From Leptodactylus fallax (lineage: Eukaryota; Chordata; Amphibia; Anura; Leptodactylidae), in NCBI GenBank assembly GCA_947044405.1, contig CAMRHE010000156.1, positions 3,225,001 to 3,289,000 of the forward strand: DNA of 64,000 bases, in the 5' to 3' direction. How positions within the stretch are numbered: the stretch's first letter is position 1; every line of letters begins with the position of its first letter. Below are positions 33,490 through 45,050 of the stretch, one piece after another. The notes under the pieces are model-generated. The model saw only the letters and a program-made list of their open reading frames with translations, was not told where the DNA came from and searched no databases. A program made the position numbers and the translations under genes.

Positions 33490-34801
33490 CAGGGGTCGGC
33501 AACCCCCTGCACGCGTGCCAAGAGTGGCACTCGAGACTTATTTCCCTGGCACGGCAGCGGTGTGTTCACATATGTCACATCTGTTTCCCTCCGAAGTGGT
33601 GCACACAAGCTGGAGGGAAACTGATGCCAGGACGGATCCCATAGTTTTCTATGGGATCGGTTCTGGCACAAGAGGCATCAGTTCTGGCGCTGTATTTGTG
33701 CCTCAGCTGGATGGAAAAACGTTACCTGCAGCGTTTTTCCATCCGGCTTCCTTAAAATTTGTGAAGATGGATGTGGGATCACCCGGCATCTGCACAGTCT
33801 ATGTACAGTAGTGAAGCCTGTAATTGCCGGCTTCACTACTGTACCTGAGTGAATTGCTCAGGATTGGTTAAAGCTATAAAGAAACACTTGGATTCATTTT
33901 AAAGATGAGAATCTCCTCTTTAAAATGATACCAAGATCACCATGATCGTCCTTAAACATCCTGAGCAATTCGCTAGTGAAAACGATGTTGGGCATTGAAA
34001 TCCCAATGCAGATCTCAATTCCCGACATCGTTTTAACAGTGAATCGCTCTGAATGTGTAAGGTCAATCATGGAGATCTTGGTATCATTTTAAAGATGAGA
34101 TTCTCATTTTTAAAATGAATCCAGTTGCATCTTTGTGGCCCTAATAGATCCTTAGAAATGGGGCTCTAAAAGTGTCCCCCCCTCCTGTGTCAGGCAGCAT
34201 CTTAGAGCTAAGGAAGGAGGGGGAGAAGGAGCTGCAGAGACAATGATAACTCCTCATTGTCTGTGCATAAGCTGCAGATGACCCCAGGAGGGTAGCAGAG
34301 ACTTCCATCCTTATCCCCTCTCCTATCAATCAGAGAGCATACTGTACTTTTGCTCTCTGATAGTCACATAGAGGGATAATGTAATACCCCTCTGAGCCTA
34401 ATCACATAACCAGGAAGTTTATTGGCGCTGTGACCCAGACATTTACCATCCTCCAGGTCGCAGCGCCAGAAGTGTCGCACCAAACACTTACACAACACAT
34501 GCACAAAGTCACCAATAAAGTTTACATTTTTTCACTGTCTCTGTCCTGTCCATACCTGATCTTTATAGAGTAAAATATGCCGCCCACCTCTCTAGTGATA
34601 TCTGTTACACGCTAAAATAATAGTAATAGCAATTATCACTAGTATTATCACCATAATACCATGTGCAGGGGCCGCTATGTGACATAATACCGTGTGCAGG
34701 GGTCGTCAGACTTACAATTATTGACCGGCACTCCGAGTACCTCAACTTTGATTTTTTTAATCAAAATCGGCACGCCGAACAAAAAAGGTTGCCTACCCCT
34801 G
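33490..34801. mobile_element. hAT-type non-autonomous element, 1.3 kb
   Basis: The ends are CAGGGGTCGGCAACC and, in reverse, CAGGGGTAGGCAACC. An exact 8-bp duplication GTATAGTG flanks it (33482-33489 and 34802-34809). Internal inverted repeats occur at 33852-34120 (GAATTGCTCAGGAT and its inverse; TTTTAAAGATGAGAATCTC). Two copies of the CATAATACCRTGTGCAGGGG minisatellite unit lie near 34650-34710. No transposase. Confidence 0.92.
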
Positions 34802-34835
34802 GTATAGTGTGATGCTCAGTATATTGAGATGTTAA

Positions 34836-35253
34836 ACAGGTTGTCCAGGAATTACTGTTTTCTGCAAGGAGGCCGGGGAAGGTGAAAAATAAGAAAGCGC
34901 ATACTCACCTGTCCACGGTGTGTCCCACAGCTGTCCAGTCCTGTGGCGCCCAGGGGTATGTTCTGGCAGAAGTCCTTGCCGCACGTAACTGCTGAGGCCA
35001 ATCAGCGGCCTAAGCAAAGGACACGGGACATCACAGGTGACGTATGTGAGTGACATCGCGGTTCCTTTCCTTAGGCTGCTGAGGCGGATGATAGGCCTCA
35101 GCGGTTACGTGTGGCGAGAACTGCCGCTGGAACAAGCCCCGGGGCTCCGCTGGATCGGACAGGGGTGGGAGGACCAGGGACAGGTAAGTGTGGGTTTTAT
35201 TTTTCACCTTCCCCGGGTTCCTTGCAGAAACCTGTAATTCCTGGACAACCCCT
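34836..35253. mobile_element. MITE with TTAA target duplication
   Basis: TTAA lies at 34832-34835 and 35254-35257. The ends ACAGGTTGTCCAGG and CCTGGACAACCCCT are inverted, as are inner GGGGAAGGTGAAAAATAA and TTTTTCACCTTCCCCG arms. The GC-rich core lies between TACTCACCTGTCC and GGACAGGTAAGTG. TTAA duplications are made by piggyBac and Kolobok transposases; the sequence does not say which applies. Confidence 0.88.
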
Positions 35254-35417
35254 TTAAGGATTAGCCCCAACACAACAAAACGCAGCTAAAAAGCACAGGA
35301 GATAAAAAGCAGCGTTTTTCATTGAGCTTTTGATGCATTTTTCTCTGCACTTTCTTCCCCTATTACGGTAAATATATGTGGAAATTTCCACACGTTTCTG
35401 CAGCCGCCATAAACACT

Positions 35418-35636
35418 GTGTTTCACGTTACAGAAAAGCGGATTTTTTTGTTGCAGATTTTGTTGCTGTTTTTTGAGCCAAAGCCAGGAGTGGATTGAGC
35501 AGAAGGGAGAAGTGTAAGAAGCTTCCTAGATATTTCACAATCCTTTTATAGCCCTGCTTGGCTTTGGCTCAAAAACCTGAAGCACAATCTACAACAAAAA
35601 AAGCTGCTTTTCCACAAAGTGAGGCCTCGGCCTTAA
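35418..35636. repeat. Palindromic MITE (AGGCCCCA family)
   Basis: Arms with GTTGCAGATTTTGTTGCTG and TTTGAGCCAAAGCCAGGAG pair with CCTGCTTGGCTTTGGCTCAA and the right-hand ACAACAAAAAAAGCTGCTTT. The right end GTGAGGCCTCGGCC matches the family; the left end is diverged. Confidence 0.75.
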
Positions 35637-35905
35637 GGCCGGGGTCCCACGTGGCATAAACGGTCATTTTACAGTCTCTGTAAAGTGTAGTCCTAGGAAC
35701 AAACTGCTTACTGCAGCACACTATTACAGTGCAGGGCAGGAAGAGGTTAATTGCTGGCTGGCGTTATGAGGGGGCATCTGCAAATAAAAGGGGGTAGTTC
35801 ACTCTGATCGTAGTGAAGTGTTTGGCGCTACAAGGGGAACATTATAAGTAAAAGCCGCTATTTGTGGATTATACTATGAGGACAGAGGGGAATCTGGCAG
35901 TAAGT

Positions 35906-36618
35906 GGCTGATGTGACAGTATTTAGTCATGGTATAGCGGTCAGCGGGTGACATGGCAGCATTTAGTCCTGGTATAGCGGTCAGCAGGTGACGTGACAGT
36001 ATTTAGTCCTGGTATAGTGGTCAGCGGGTGAAGTGACAGTATTTAGTCCTGGTATAGCGGTCAGCTGGTGACAGTATTTAGCCCTGGTATAGCGGTCAGC
36101 AGGTGACGTGACAGTATTTAGTCCTGGTATAGTGGTCAGCGGGTGACGTGACAGTATTTAGCCCTGGTATAGCGATCAGCGGGTGACGTGACAGTATTTA
36201 GTCCTGGTATAGCGGTCAGCGGGTGACCTGACAGTATTTAGTCCTGGTATAGCGGTCAGTGGCTGACGTGACAGTATTTAGTCCTGGTATAGCGGTCAGC
36301 GGGTGACGTGACAGTATTTAGTCCTGGTATAGCGGTCAGCGGGTGACGTGACAGTATTTAGTCCTGGTACAGCGGTCAGCTGGTGACGTGACAGTATTTA
36401 GCCCTGGTATAGCGGTCAGCAGGTGACGTGACAGTATTTAGTCCTGGTATAGCGGTCAACGGGTGACGTGACAGTATTTAGTCCTGGTATAGCGGTCAGC
36501 TGGTGACGTGACAGTATTTAGTCTTGGTATAGCGGTCAGCGGGTGACGTGACAGTATTTAGTCCTGGTATAGCGATCTGTGGCTGGCGTGACAGTATTTA
36601 GTCCTGGTATAGTGGTCC
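35906..36618 (+). repeat. 40-bp minisatellite
   Basis: About 17-18 copies of GTGACAGTATTTAGTCCTGG followed by TATAGCGGTCAGCGGGTGAC. Most copies differ by one to three bases; one is shortened near 36070. No coding potential inferred. Confidence 0.95.
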
Positions 36619-37051
36619 TATTTGATAATTCTGTATGTATATACATTTTTTTAATTGTGTGTAGGAAAAGGCATATGCCTTGTTACTTGTGCACCTGATT
36701 TATAAAGTGTCACAAGCAACTACACTGTGTTCCAAATTATTATGCAAATAATATTTTCTCTTATTTTCCAAAATTACCTATATGAATTGCAGTAATTGTA
36801 ATTTTCGAGTCATCAACTATTGGAGTATGATTGAAAGGTTTTTGAACAAACTGCCTATGATAACAGTATATTTAAAAAAAAAAAATAAACACTCAAAATG
36901 CATGTTTTAAATTATTATGCACAGCAGAATTTGCAACCTTTTCATTTTTATTAAGAACAAAAAAATAGTCATTGTGAAATTATAAGCATTAGCAGGTTAT
37001 TACAAACTGAAATCAAGCAGTTTTCAAGCCAAAACTTTATTCGAGGTGATG

Positions 37052-38065
37052 TTACATTTGCACATAGGACCCCTTGTTCGAAAGAAGCTTCTGAACTCTC
37101 TCGTCCATTGAATTTGTCAGTTTTTGGATGGTTTCTGCTTCAATTGTTTTGCATGAGGACAGAATACCCTCCCAGAGCTGTTGCTTAGATGTGAACTGCC
37201 TCCCGCCATCATAGACACTCCTTTTGATGATGCTCCAGAGGTTCTCAATGGGGTTGAGGTCAGGGGAGCATGGGGGCCACACCATAAGTTTGTCCCCTTT
37301 TATGCCCATAGCAGCCAGAGATGCAGATGTGTTATTTGCAGCATGAGACGGTGCATTATCATGCATGAAAATGATCTTTCTGCGGAATGCATGGTTCTTC
37401 TTCTTGAACCATGGAAGGAAGTGCTGTTTGAGAAACTCCACATACATTATGGAGTTCATCTTTACCCCTTCAGGGATCCTAAAGGGGCCGACAATCTCTC
37501 TCCCCATGATTCCAGCCCAAAACATTACTCCACCTCCTCCTTGTTGGCGCCGTAGCCGTGTTTGCATGGGGTGTCCATCAACAAGCCATCCTCCACTCCA
37601 TCCATCTGGACCATCGAGCGTTGCACGGCACTCATCGGTGAACAAAACAGTTTTTAAGTCAGTCTTCATGTATTGTTTGGCCCACTGGAGCCGTTTCTAC
37701 TTGTGTGCAGTGGATAGAGGAGGTCGACAGGATGGCTTACGCACAGCTGCAAACCTCTGAAGGACCCTGCACCTTGTTGTTCAGGGGACGTTGGAGGCAC
37801 CAGCAGCTTCAAAAACTTGTCTGCTGCTATGACAAGGCATTTTTGAAGCTGTTCTTTTAACCTGACGTAATTGCCTGTTGGAAAGAGTCCTCAATTTTCC
37901 CTTATCAGCACACACACATGTGTGCTGTGAATCAGCTACATATTTCTTGATTGTGCGATGATCATGATGAAGTGTCTTGGCAATGTTGATTGTAGTCATG
38001 CCTTGACCTAAACACTCCACAATTTGCTGCTTCTCAGCAGCCGACACATCCTTTTTCTTTCCCAT
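37052..38065 (-). pseudogene. DD37E transposase, 337 codons with two nonsense codons
   Basis: One reading frame runs from MGKKKDVSAAEKQQIVE to the end at 37052, broken only by TGA at 37781-37783 (consistent with decay of an Arg CGA) and TAG at 37697-37699. Visible parts are the helix-turn-helix N-terminus (INIAKTLHHDHRTIKKYV), first catalytic Asp in LFTDECRATLDG, GGVMFWAGI, second Asp in FMHDNAPSHAA and the Glu in LNPIENLW. I count 37 residues between the last two. The DNA-binding half and the catalytic half are separated only by the damaged 28-codon stretch. Confidence 0.92.
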
Positions 38066-38129
38066 TTTGGCTGAAAATGTAGGCTGCTTAATAATGTGGG
38101 ACAGCCTTCTTAAGTAGTCTTGCCTTTAA

Positions 38130-41100
38130 CCCCTTCAAGACCGAGCCCAAAAGTGCGTTAAGGACCAGGCCTCGTTTTTCAAAACTGACATGTGTCACTT
38201 TATATGGCAATAACTTTGAGACGACTTAACTTACACAAGTGATTTTGAGATTGTTTTTTCGTGACACATTGTACTTCATGTTAGTGGTAAACACTAATGA
38301 ATATTTTTGTATTTATTTATAAAAAAATAGGAAATTTGATGGAAATTTTGAAAAAAATCGCAATTTTCAAAATGTGAAATGCTCTGCTTTTCAGACAGAT
38401 AGTCATACCACCCAAATACATTAATACATATTATCTACCATATCTCTGCTATATATTGGCATCTTTTAATCGTCCTGTTATTTATTTTGGATGTTAGAAG
38501 GCTTACAAGTGTAACAGCGATTTTGCAGATTTACAAGAAAATTTCCCAAACTAATTTTTTAGGGACCACTTCAGTTCTGAAGAGGATTATAATGGTCTAT
38601 ATATTAGAAACCCCCATAAATGACCCCATTTTCAAAACTGCACCCCTCAAATAATTCAAAATAACATTTGGGAAGTTTGTTAACCCTTTAAGCATTTCAC
38701 TGGAATTAAAACAATATGGAGGTGAAATTTAGACATTTAATTTTTTCCCACTAATTCCTTAATTTAGCCCTAAAATTAACACATTCACAAAGGGTTAAAG
38801 GAGAAAATGCATCTCACAGTTTGTTATGCAATTTCTCCCAAGCACGGAAATACCCCAAAAGTGGGTGTAAACTGATGTTTGGGCGAATGGCGGCGCACGG
38901 AAGGGAAGGAGCGACACTGGGCGTCTGAAAAGCAGATTTTGCTGGAATAGTTTTCAGGTGCCATGTCTCATTTGCAAAGCCCCTAGAGTACCAATACAAA
39001 GGAAAACCCCAAAAAGTGACCCCATTTTGGAAACTACACCCCTCACAGAATTCATCAAGGGGTATAGTGAGCATTTTGACCTTACAGCCGTTTCACAGAT
39101 TTTGCTAACACTGGGATGTATAAATGAAACATTACTAAAATGTCACTTTATCCCCAAAGTTTTCATTTTCACAAGGGGTTAAAGGAGAAAAAGCACCCCA
39201 CAGTTTGCAAAACAATTGCTCCTGAACACGGCAATACCCCATATGTGGTCGTAATCTGCTGTATGGGTACATGGCAGGGCTCAGAATGGAAAGAGCGCTA
39301 TTTGGCTTTTGGAAGGCAGATTTTGGTGGAATAGTTTTCAGGTACCATGTCGCATTTGCAGAGCCCCCAAAGTATCAATACAGTGGAAGCCCCCTAAAAG
39401 TGACCCCATTTTGAAAACTACACCCCTCATAGAATTTATCTAGGGGTATAGTGAGCATTTTGACCTCACAGCTGTTTCACAGATTTTATTGACTTAGGGA
39501 CGTAAAAACGTAAAATTACTTTTTTTCCAATAAACCGTCCATTTAGCGACATATTTTTAATTTTTGCAAGTGGTTAAAGAAGAAAAAACACCCCACAGTT
39601 TGTTACACAATTTCTTCTGAACACAGAAATGCCCCATATGTGGTTGTAATCTGCTGTATGGGTACATGGTGGGGCTCAGAATGGAAAGAGCGCTGTTTGG
39701 CTTTTGGAGGGCAGATGTGGCTGGAATAGTTTTCAGGTGCCATGTCGCATTTGCAGAGCCCCTAAAGTACCAGTACAATGGAAACCCCCTAAAAGTGACC
39801 CCATTTTAGAAACTACACCCCTCAAGGAATGTATCAAGGGATATTATGATTTTGAGCCTAAAAATGCTTCCCAAAAATTAATGTACAAAGTGAAAATTAA
39901 AGTTTTTAAAGAAATATCCAATTTCAGTGCCTAATACGTTACTTTGTGGCATCAGAGACATGAACTCCTAAAACTATTAAGTGGGCTATCCCGGAGACAA
40001 AAAAAATTATATATGTGGGTATAAACTGCTGCTTGGGCACACAGCAGGGCTCAGAAGGGAAGGAGCACTGTGTTTTTTTAGCTTTTGGAGTACTTTCTCG
40101 TCGCCATGTTGTTTTTGCAGAGACCTGGAGGTGCCAGTAAATTGGAATTCCCCAAGAAGTGACCCCCCATTTTGTAGGGGCAGTTTTAGGGTCTCTGCAA
40201 ATGTGACATGGCGTCCAAAAAAACAACAATCTAAATATGCGCTCCAAAAGCACATAGCGCTCCTTCACATTTGCGCCCTGCTGTGTGCCCAAATGGCAGT
40301 TTATGCCCACATGTATGACACTGGTGTACCCAGGATAACGTACTTAACAATGCCATATGTGGGTATAAACTGCTGTTTGGGAACAGCCGGGCACAGAAGG
40401 GAAGGAGCGCTATTTTGGTTTTTGGAGCACAGTTTGCTTTTTGGACACCATGCCACTTTTGCAGAGCCCATGAATTGCCAGTAAAGTGGAATCCGCAGAC
40501 ATGTCACCCCATTTTGGAAACTATACCCTTCAAGGGATTTATCAAGTGGGGTAGCGAACATTATTAACCCTTAAGTGTTGCATTCTTTTAATTTCCAGAA
40601 ATGAATGCGCAGCTGATAATGAAAAGTTAAAAATGAAATTTTTCTATAGATACGCCATTTCAGTGCCCAATATGTTGTGCCCAGTTTATGTCTGCACAGA
40701 CACACACTCCAAAAACTGGTGAGCGGGGATCCCAGGCACAACAGCTTTTGGAGCGTTCATCTCTGATACAAGCCGGGCACAACATATTACGCACTGAAAT
40801 GTCGTATTCCTGGGTAAATTGTCATTTTCACCTTTCACCATCAGCTGCGTATTCATTTATGGATAATAAATTGTAGCAACACTTGGGGGTTAAAAATGCT
40901 CACTGTACCCCTATATAAATTCCTTCAGGGGTGTAGTTTCCAAAATGGGGTGACATGTCAGGGGATTCCACGGTACTGGCATTTCAGCTCTGCAAAAGTG
41001 CAATGGCGTCCAAAAACCAAATAGCGCTCCTTCCCTTCTGTGCTCCGCTGTGCCCAAACAGCAGTTTATGCCCACATATGACATTAAGTACGTTATTCTG

Positions 41101-43043
41101 GGTACGACAAGTGAAATACATGTGGGTATAAACTGCAGTTTGGGAACACAGTAGGGCACAGAAGGGAAGGAGCGCTATGCGGCTTTTGGAGCGCAGATTC
41201 AGATGTTTGGGATCTGGATGCCATGTCATGTTTGCAGAGCCTCTAAAGTACCAGTAAAGTGGAATCCCCTAGGGAATGACCCCATTTTGAAAAGTGCACC
41301 CCTCAAAGAATTTATCAAGGGGTGTAACGAGAATTAGTATTCCAGAGGTGACTGCACAGCGGATGGGGAAAAGTGAATATGTAAGCTGTGCGTAGAAAAT
41401 TGGGTACACTAAATTCCCTACTATTTCCCCAGTAGTTCCTATTATTGGGGAGGTCACTCTGGGGGTCACTTCTGGTTTATTATCCCTTGTAAGCTCTAAA
41501 TCTGGGGTGTCCCCTGATATATCCTCGCACAGTTTATACATTCCCTTCCTGCCGCAGCCAGTTATGTTCTAATGATTTGGCGATTTTTTGGGAGGTTTTT
41601 GACTTCACATTGTACGAGCTATATTTTCTTTATTTCTCTGGTGATGTAGCCATATGAGGGCTTGTTGTTTGCAGTATGAGATGTATTTTTTAATGACATC
41701 ATTTTTAGGTGCTTACAACTTATTAAATAAATTTTATTAACTCTTTCTTGGTGGATTAAAAAACAACCCCATCAATTCTGGCACTGCGTTTTACCTTTTA
41801 AATTTTTCACCATGCAGCGTAGAGCGTAAGTAACATGTTATCTTTATTCTGCGGGTCGGTACGATTACGGCGATACCTCATTTATACTGTTTTTTTATGC
41901 GATACCAATTTTGCAGAACAAAAACCCATTTGGGGACATAAATCTATTTTTTTTGCATCGCCATCTTCTAAGATGCGTAGCATTTTTATTTTTCAGTTTA
42001 GAGAGTTGGTTTAGGGCTTATTTTTTGCGGGACAACCTGTGCTTTTTAATGGTACTGTCTTGGGGTACATATGACTTTTTGATCACTTTTTATGGCATAT
42101 TTTGTAAGGTGAGATGGCGAAAAATCATTACTTTTGGCAGTTTTTTCCCCCGACGTTCACCGTGTACATTAAATATGGTTTCAGTTTTATTGTACAGGTT
42201 GTTACGGACGCGGTGATACCAAATATGTATTGTTTTTATTAATTTTTAGGTTTATTTTTTATATAATTCATTTTATATAGGAAAAGGGAATTTTTGGGGC
42301 TTTATTCTTTTATTAATTTTTTTCACATACTTTATTTATTTATTTTTTCACTTTTTTTTTTACTTTTTCATGTGTCCCATTAGGACACCTGAGCCAGAGA
42401 TACTTTGATCTCTGGCTCAGTACTATAGACTGCAAGACACAGGCATGCAAGTGTCTTGCAGCCTATACAGGAAGTCAGCGCTATGGAAACACAGCCCTGA
42501 CTTCCTGAGGTCTCGGCAGGATCAACCAGGTAGTGGGGTCTCCAGGCAGCCTGGGGTCACTTGGCAGACCCCAGGCTGCAGATTATAGATATCGGCACCC
42601 CCCGATCTCGCCGCGGGGGGTGCCGGCAAGATGGCGGAACCCCTTGAATGCCGCGGTCATGTTTGACAGCGGCATCCAAGGGGTTAAAAACCCCGATCGG
42701 CGTTGAGCACCGATGGGAGGTTAAGGAGCAGGGTGTTAGCTGTCAGTTACAGCTAACACCCTCTCCCGATGCTGCCCGCGGCACTAAGTGGCGCTAGCAA
42801 ACACTTAAAATGCCGCGGTCGCTATTGACCACGGCATCTTAAGGGTTAAACAGCGGGGATCGGTGTTATCACCGTCCCCACTGTTGCAGAGGGAGCCTGA
42901 CTGTCAGATACAGCTGGGCTCCCGTGGTGATCGCACGGGCTCTGCTTCTGAGCCCGCTCGATCACCATCACGTACCTGTACGTGGGGATGCGGTAACTAA
43001 CCACATTCTCCCACGTGCATGTATGTGAGAATGCGTGAAGGGG
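38130..43043. mobile_element. TTAA-flanked non-autonomous element, 4.9 kb
   Basis: TTAA at 38126-38129 and 43044-43047 flank CCCCTTCAAGACC and, in reverse, CCCCTTCACGCATT. Removal restores the mariner around it. The interior (about 38700-41500) holds loosely repeated blocks of 240-370 bp with CCCCATATGTGG, AAAGTGACCCCATTTT and CACCCCTCA motifs. The right part (42370-43043) is GC-rich with GCCGCGGTC repeats. Many open frames occur by chance; none shows a protein motif. A piggyBac- or Kolobok-type mobilising transposase is inferred from TTAA. Confidence 0.85.
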
Positions 43044-43260
43044 TTAATTGGACACACCTGCCAAACTAATTAGCACATGTGTCTGCAATTGCTTTCAGTG
43101 ATCTAAAGAGCCCTGACACACATCACCATCAATGAGTTTGACTGACAAACAAAATTTTTTTTACCTTATCACTCCTAAACACTTTTTGCATAATAATTTG
43201 GAACAGTGTAGTTTGGCTATGTAAAAAAATTTACAAACAAATGAAGCAACCCCTTTATGC

Positions 43261-43553
43261 TAAGGCCCCATGCTGCGGAAAAGACTGCGGCGGAAACGCA
43301 TTGCGTTTTTTTTCTGCAGCGTTTTTCATTGCGATCTCAGAGTTTTCCTCTCTGGACTTTCTGTACCTATTATACCTTTACGGAAAACACCAGCATTTAT
43401 GAAGGTATAATTGACATGCTGTGAAAACGCAGCTTTTCCGCAGCAGTTTTTTTTTTTTTCTGCAGTGTGTGTATGGGATTAGTCAGAATCCCCTCCACTT
43501 TGCAGGTACTGTAAAACGTTGCGTTTTCACAATGTGGGGGGCCCCGGCCTTAA
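43261..43553. repeat. Palindromic MITE (AGGCCCCA family)
   Basis: TAAGGCCCCATGCTGCGGAA at the left and TGTGGGGGGCCCCGGCCTTA at the right. Arms with GGTATAATTGACATGCTG and its counterpart form a long fold-back. Confidence 0.8.
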
Positions 43554-43733
43554 AGACCTTAGGAACATCCCTGTAAGCACTGCAGCACATCATATTAACA
43601 GAATGTGACTATGTAGTAGGTACAATGTTTCAACATTTGGGGCCCCACTTTTAATTTTGCCCGGGGCCCCACTTTGTCTAAAACCGGCCCTGGTTGTAAC
43701 ACTGTCACTTTCATTGTATATTTGCTATTAGGT

Positions 43734-44031
43734 AATCGCACCTACATCAATCTGGTGTTTTCTGGGAAAGGAGATGTACAGTACAATGACTCTCCAGTCA
43801 GGCAAAACTAAGTTATACTCAGTGGCTGTGAAGCGGGAGGTGCGCTTTTGGCATCTCTCAACATACAGACTTCGTCCCAACACCTTGTGCCCGCATCGAG
43901 CAGGAAGCCTCTCATATAAAGAAGGAAAAGAAGGTGGATCTTTGGATTTTCCATCCAGACCTCTGTTGGAGTCTGGAGTTCTGTTCATGTGGTGGAATTC
44001 TGGAGCCAACTGTGCTGTGTTTAAAGTGTAA
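43734..44031 (+). other. Unassigned open region on both strands
   Basis: From 43734 the plus strand is open to TAA 44029-44031 (MYSTMTLQSGKTKLYSVAVK from 43774) and the minus strand is open as well (43728-44009). I recognise neither protein. GC content and the absence of simple repeats distinguish it from its surroundings. It lies in the flank of the hAT target, not in an identified element. It could be an exon, a decayed exon or part of the neighbouring inverted-repeat element. Confidence 0.2.
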
Positions 44032-45050
44032 ATCCAATTTAATTTTTTTTTGCTATTGTGTCAGGAGGTGTTTGGTGAACATTTCTGTAATATACTTAAA
44101 GGGGTTGTCCAGGCAAAAATGGACACAAAAATAATATTTTAAATCAACCTGGAGCTGTGAAAAAAAAAAAAAAATGATACTCACCTTTCCCCATTACTCC
44201 GGTACCTCCCAGTGTGGTCCATTCCTCCCTTCTTCTGACAAGACCCTGGAGAAGAATCGGACTGCACTGGAAGGACACTGGAACAGAGGGACAGGTGAGT
44301 ATTTTTTTTTTTTTTTTTTTTTCACCTTCCCTGGCCTATTTTCAAAATAATTGTTTAGCCTGGACAACCTCTTTAACTAACATAAACAACCTATCTAACT
44401 TCCTTTCAATAGTATACAGGTTCTAAAGTTCCCACTAGTAATGCTCTAAGCATTGCCAGGGCGAGTCTGTTCTGTACAGCTCTACTCAATGCAATATGTA
44501 GATCTGTAGCATTTACCAAAGGGGGGGGGGGTCAATTCAAATATTTGTATCTCTGGTTTTATACAGCCACAAAAATGGTTCTGGTATCACATAAAAGCTG
44601 AGATTCTGAGAGTCAAGTAATAGCTATAATAAAAAACGGAGATATCACTAGTTAAAAACACAGTCAGGAATGTGATTTTTATATGCAGCATAAACTACTG
44701 CACATATTGCTCAAATTCCCAACTGTGGCATCTTATATATAGATGATACTGCAGAATCTCATCTTTCCTGTGATACCAGAGCCAATTTTCAAGGTTGTGT
44801 AAAACTGGAGATACAGTCATTTGAAGTAACCATTACCCTTTGACATATGCTATATATCACTGCATACAGACAATACAAATGTGTACATATTTCCCTGGTA
44901 ATAACTCAGTTAGGGTTGCTAGGTAGAATTGTAGAGTGTTTTCTATTAAAAGGATCTTAGATATGTTATTAAAGTATATTACAAACATGCTCATCAAACA
45001 CCCCCCACCCCGACACAATAGCAAAAAAATGGGAATTACACTTGAAAAAC
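44018..45050. mobile_element. Long inverted-repeat (fold-back) element
   Basis: AAAGTGTAAATCC ... TTTGCTATTGTGTC at the left is inverted at the right as GACACAATAGCAAA ... GGAATTACACTT. Further inside, GGTTCTGGTATCACA (about 44579) pairs with TGTGATACCAGAGCC (about 44770). A TTAA MITE sits inside the left arm. The target duplication was not resolved. Confidence 0.7.
44100..44372. mobile_element. MITE with TTAA target duplication, second copy
   Basis: TTAA at 44096-44099 and 44373-44376. The ends AGGGGTTGTCCAGGC and GCCTGGACAACCTCT are inverted. The core lies between TACTCACCTTTCCCC and GGACAGGTGAGTATTTTT. It is a shorter relative of 34836-35253. Confidence 0.88.

Larger units (their letters stand above)
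36723..43208 (-). mobile_element. DD37E Tc1/mariner element, split by a TTAA insertion
   Basis: TA at 36721-36722 and 43209-43210 flank CACTGTGTTCCAAATTATTA and its inverse TAATAATTTGGAACAGTG. The transposase lies at 37052-38065 on the minus strand. Between 38126 and 43047 a 4.9-kb element is inserted; without it the mariner would be about 1.57 kb, a normal length. Confidence 0.93.
30923..43692. mobile_element. hAT element, 12.8 kb between ends because of nested insertions
   Basis: The left end CAAGGCCGGCGTTAGG and the right end (reverse CAGGGCCGGTTTTAG) are hAT-like inverted termini. The 8-bp sequence GTTGTAAC occurs directly outside both (30915-30922 and 43693-43700). Near the ends both sides carry GGGCCCC-rich sequence. 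Most of the interior is made of later insertions: Tc1 at 31030, palindromic repeats, hAT at 33490, MITEs, minisatellite, and the DD37E mariner with its TTAA insert. No hAT transposase is encoded. Confidence 0.8.

Noticed and set aside
38814..41541. Many 60-167 aa frames in the TTAA element
   Set aside because: They arise in repeated blocks, occur on both strands and show no known motif.
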